From Loktanella sp. (GTDB taxonomy: Bacteria > Pseudomonadota > Alphaproteobacteria > Rhodobacterales > Rhodobacteraceae), in the NCBI GenBank assembly GCA_003551805.1, contig PUNR01000177.1, positions 1 to 5,308 of the forward strand: DNA of 5,308 bases, given 5' to 3'. Positions 4,876 through 5,308 of this stretch are shown here, piece by piece. The notes below the pieces were generated by a model. That model did no database searches, had not been told where the DNA came from, and worked only from the letters and a program-made list of their open reading frames with translations. The translations under genes and the position numbers were made by a program. Position 1 is the stretch's first letter, and every line of letters starts with the position of its first letter.

Positions 4876-5308
4876 ATGTTGTATCGGACCATTCTGGCTG
4901 TGGCGCTGACCAGCGCATCAGCTGTTCACGCGCAGACCAACCTACCATTCACGCTGGACTGGCGTTTTGAAGGGCCAGCAGCGCCCTATTTCGCCGCAAT
5001 CGACAACGGCAATTTTGCAGCCCTTGACCTGAACGTGACCGTCGCGGCGGGTGACGGATCGCTTGACGCGATCCCCAAGGTGGCGACAGGTGCCTTTCCG
5101 GTCGGCATGGCCGATATCAACAGCCTGATCAAGTTTCTGGACCAGAACCCCGATGCCCCCGTCATCGGTGCGATGATGGTCTATGACAAGCCACCTTTCG
5201 CCATTGTGGGCCGCAAGTCGCTTGGGATCGAAACCCCCTCGGATCTGGAAGGCCGCACCCTTGGCGCGCCGCCCCCCGATGGCGCCTTCGCGCAATGGCC
5301 GATCTTCG
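4876..5308 (+). CDS. NMT1/THI5-like ABC transporter substrate-binding protein, N-terminal part (3' end outside window)
   Basis: This is a periplasmic solute-binding protein of the NMT1/THI5/SsuA type, which delivers small molecules to an ABC importer. Family ligands include the thiamine pyrimidine precursor, other heterocycles, nitrate, and sulfonates such as taurine. The frame is open to the right edge, giving 144 codons of a protein that usually has about 310-340. The signal peptide MLYRTILAVALTSASAVHA is probably cut after Ala19. The mature part begins with the family strand FTLDWRFEG, then PYFAAIDNGNFAALDLNVTV (37-56), AAGDGSLDAIPKVATGAFPVGMADI (57-81, the G-x-x-D ligand-loop region), a VYDKPPFAIVG strand, and GIETPSDLEGRTLGAPPPDGAF. 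That last segment is the usual hinge segment 'I.tp.DLkGk.iG'. GGGGA (4864-4868) before ATG 4876 serves as the ribosome binding site. Permease and ATPase genes probably follow outside the window. The ligand cannot be named from this part. Confidence 0.88.
   Translation, partial: MLYRTILAVALTSASAVHAQTNLPFTLDWRFEGPAAPYFAAIDNGNFAALDLNVTVAAGDGSLDAIPKVATGAFPVGMADINSLIKFLDQNPDAPVIGAMMVYDKPPFAIVGRKSLGIETPSDLEGRTLGAPPPDGAFAQWPIF

Overview
The window looks like chromosomal DNA of an alphaproteobacterium, most likely a marine Rhodobacterales/Roseobacter-type organism. This is inferred from the moderately GC-rich coding sequence with G/C-biased third positions, the AAAGGA-type ribosome binding sites, and the protein families present (Gfo/Idh/MocA oxidoreductase, CaiB/BaiF CoA transferase, Tat-type L,D-transpeptidase, NMT1/THI5-like binding protein). 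No sequence search was run, so the taxonomy is tentative.

Layout: (1) Positions 1-662 hold the C-terminal part of a Gfo/Idh/MocA-type sugar or polyol dehydrogenase that enters from the left edge. A perfect 13-bp hairpin follows at once (671-701). (2) A 440-base gap (663-1102) is AT-rich in its first half. It carries two short palindromes, a possible promoter and a doubtful 32-codon ORF. (3) A two-gene operon on the + strand follows: a CaiB/BaiF family III CoA transferase (1103-2284) and, 15 bases on, a cysteine-free MDR-family oxidoreductase (2300-3316). (4) A monocistronic + strand gene (3446-4204) encodes an exported L,D-transpeptidase of the YkuD family. (5) A strong symmetrical terminator (4211-4238) is shared with a convergent - strand gene for a small lipoprotein (4277-4573). 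(6) A 302-base divergent spacer (4574-4875) separates the lipoprotein from an NMT1/THI5-type ABC transporter substrate-binding protein that runs off the right edge (from 4876).

The genes fall into unrelated functional units: sugar/polyol oxidation, CoA-thioester metabolism with a reductase partner, peptidoglycan cross-linking or envelope anchoring, an envelope lipoprotein, and small-molecule uptake. Only the CoA transferase/reductase pair is clearly an operon. The transferase probably activates a carboxylic acid as its CoA thioester. The MDR enzyme may act on the same pathway, but the substrate cannot be read from sequence.

I found no mobile element, CRISPR array, RNA gene or clearly novel system. 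The most useful second looks are the regulatory architecture of the 663-1102 gap and several start-site and annotation corrections.
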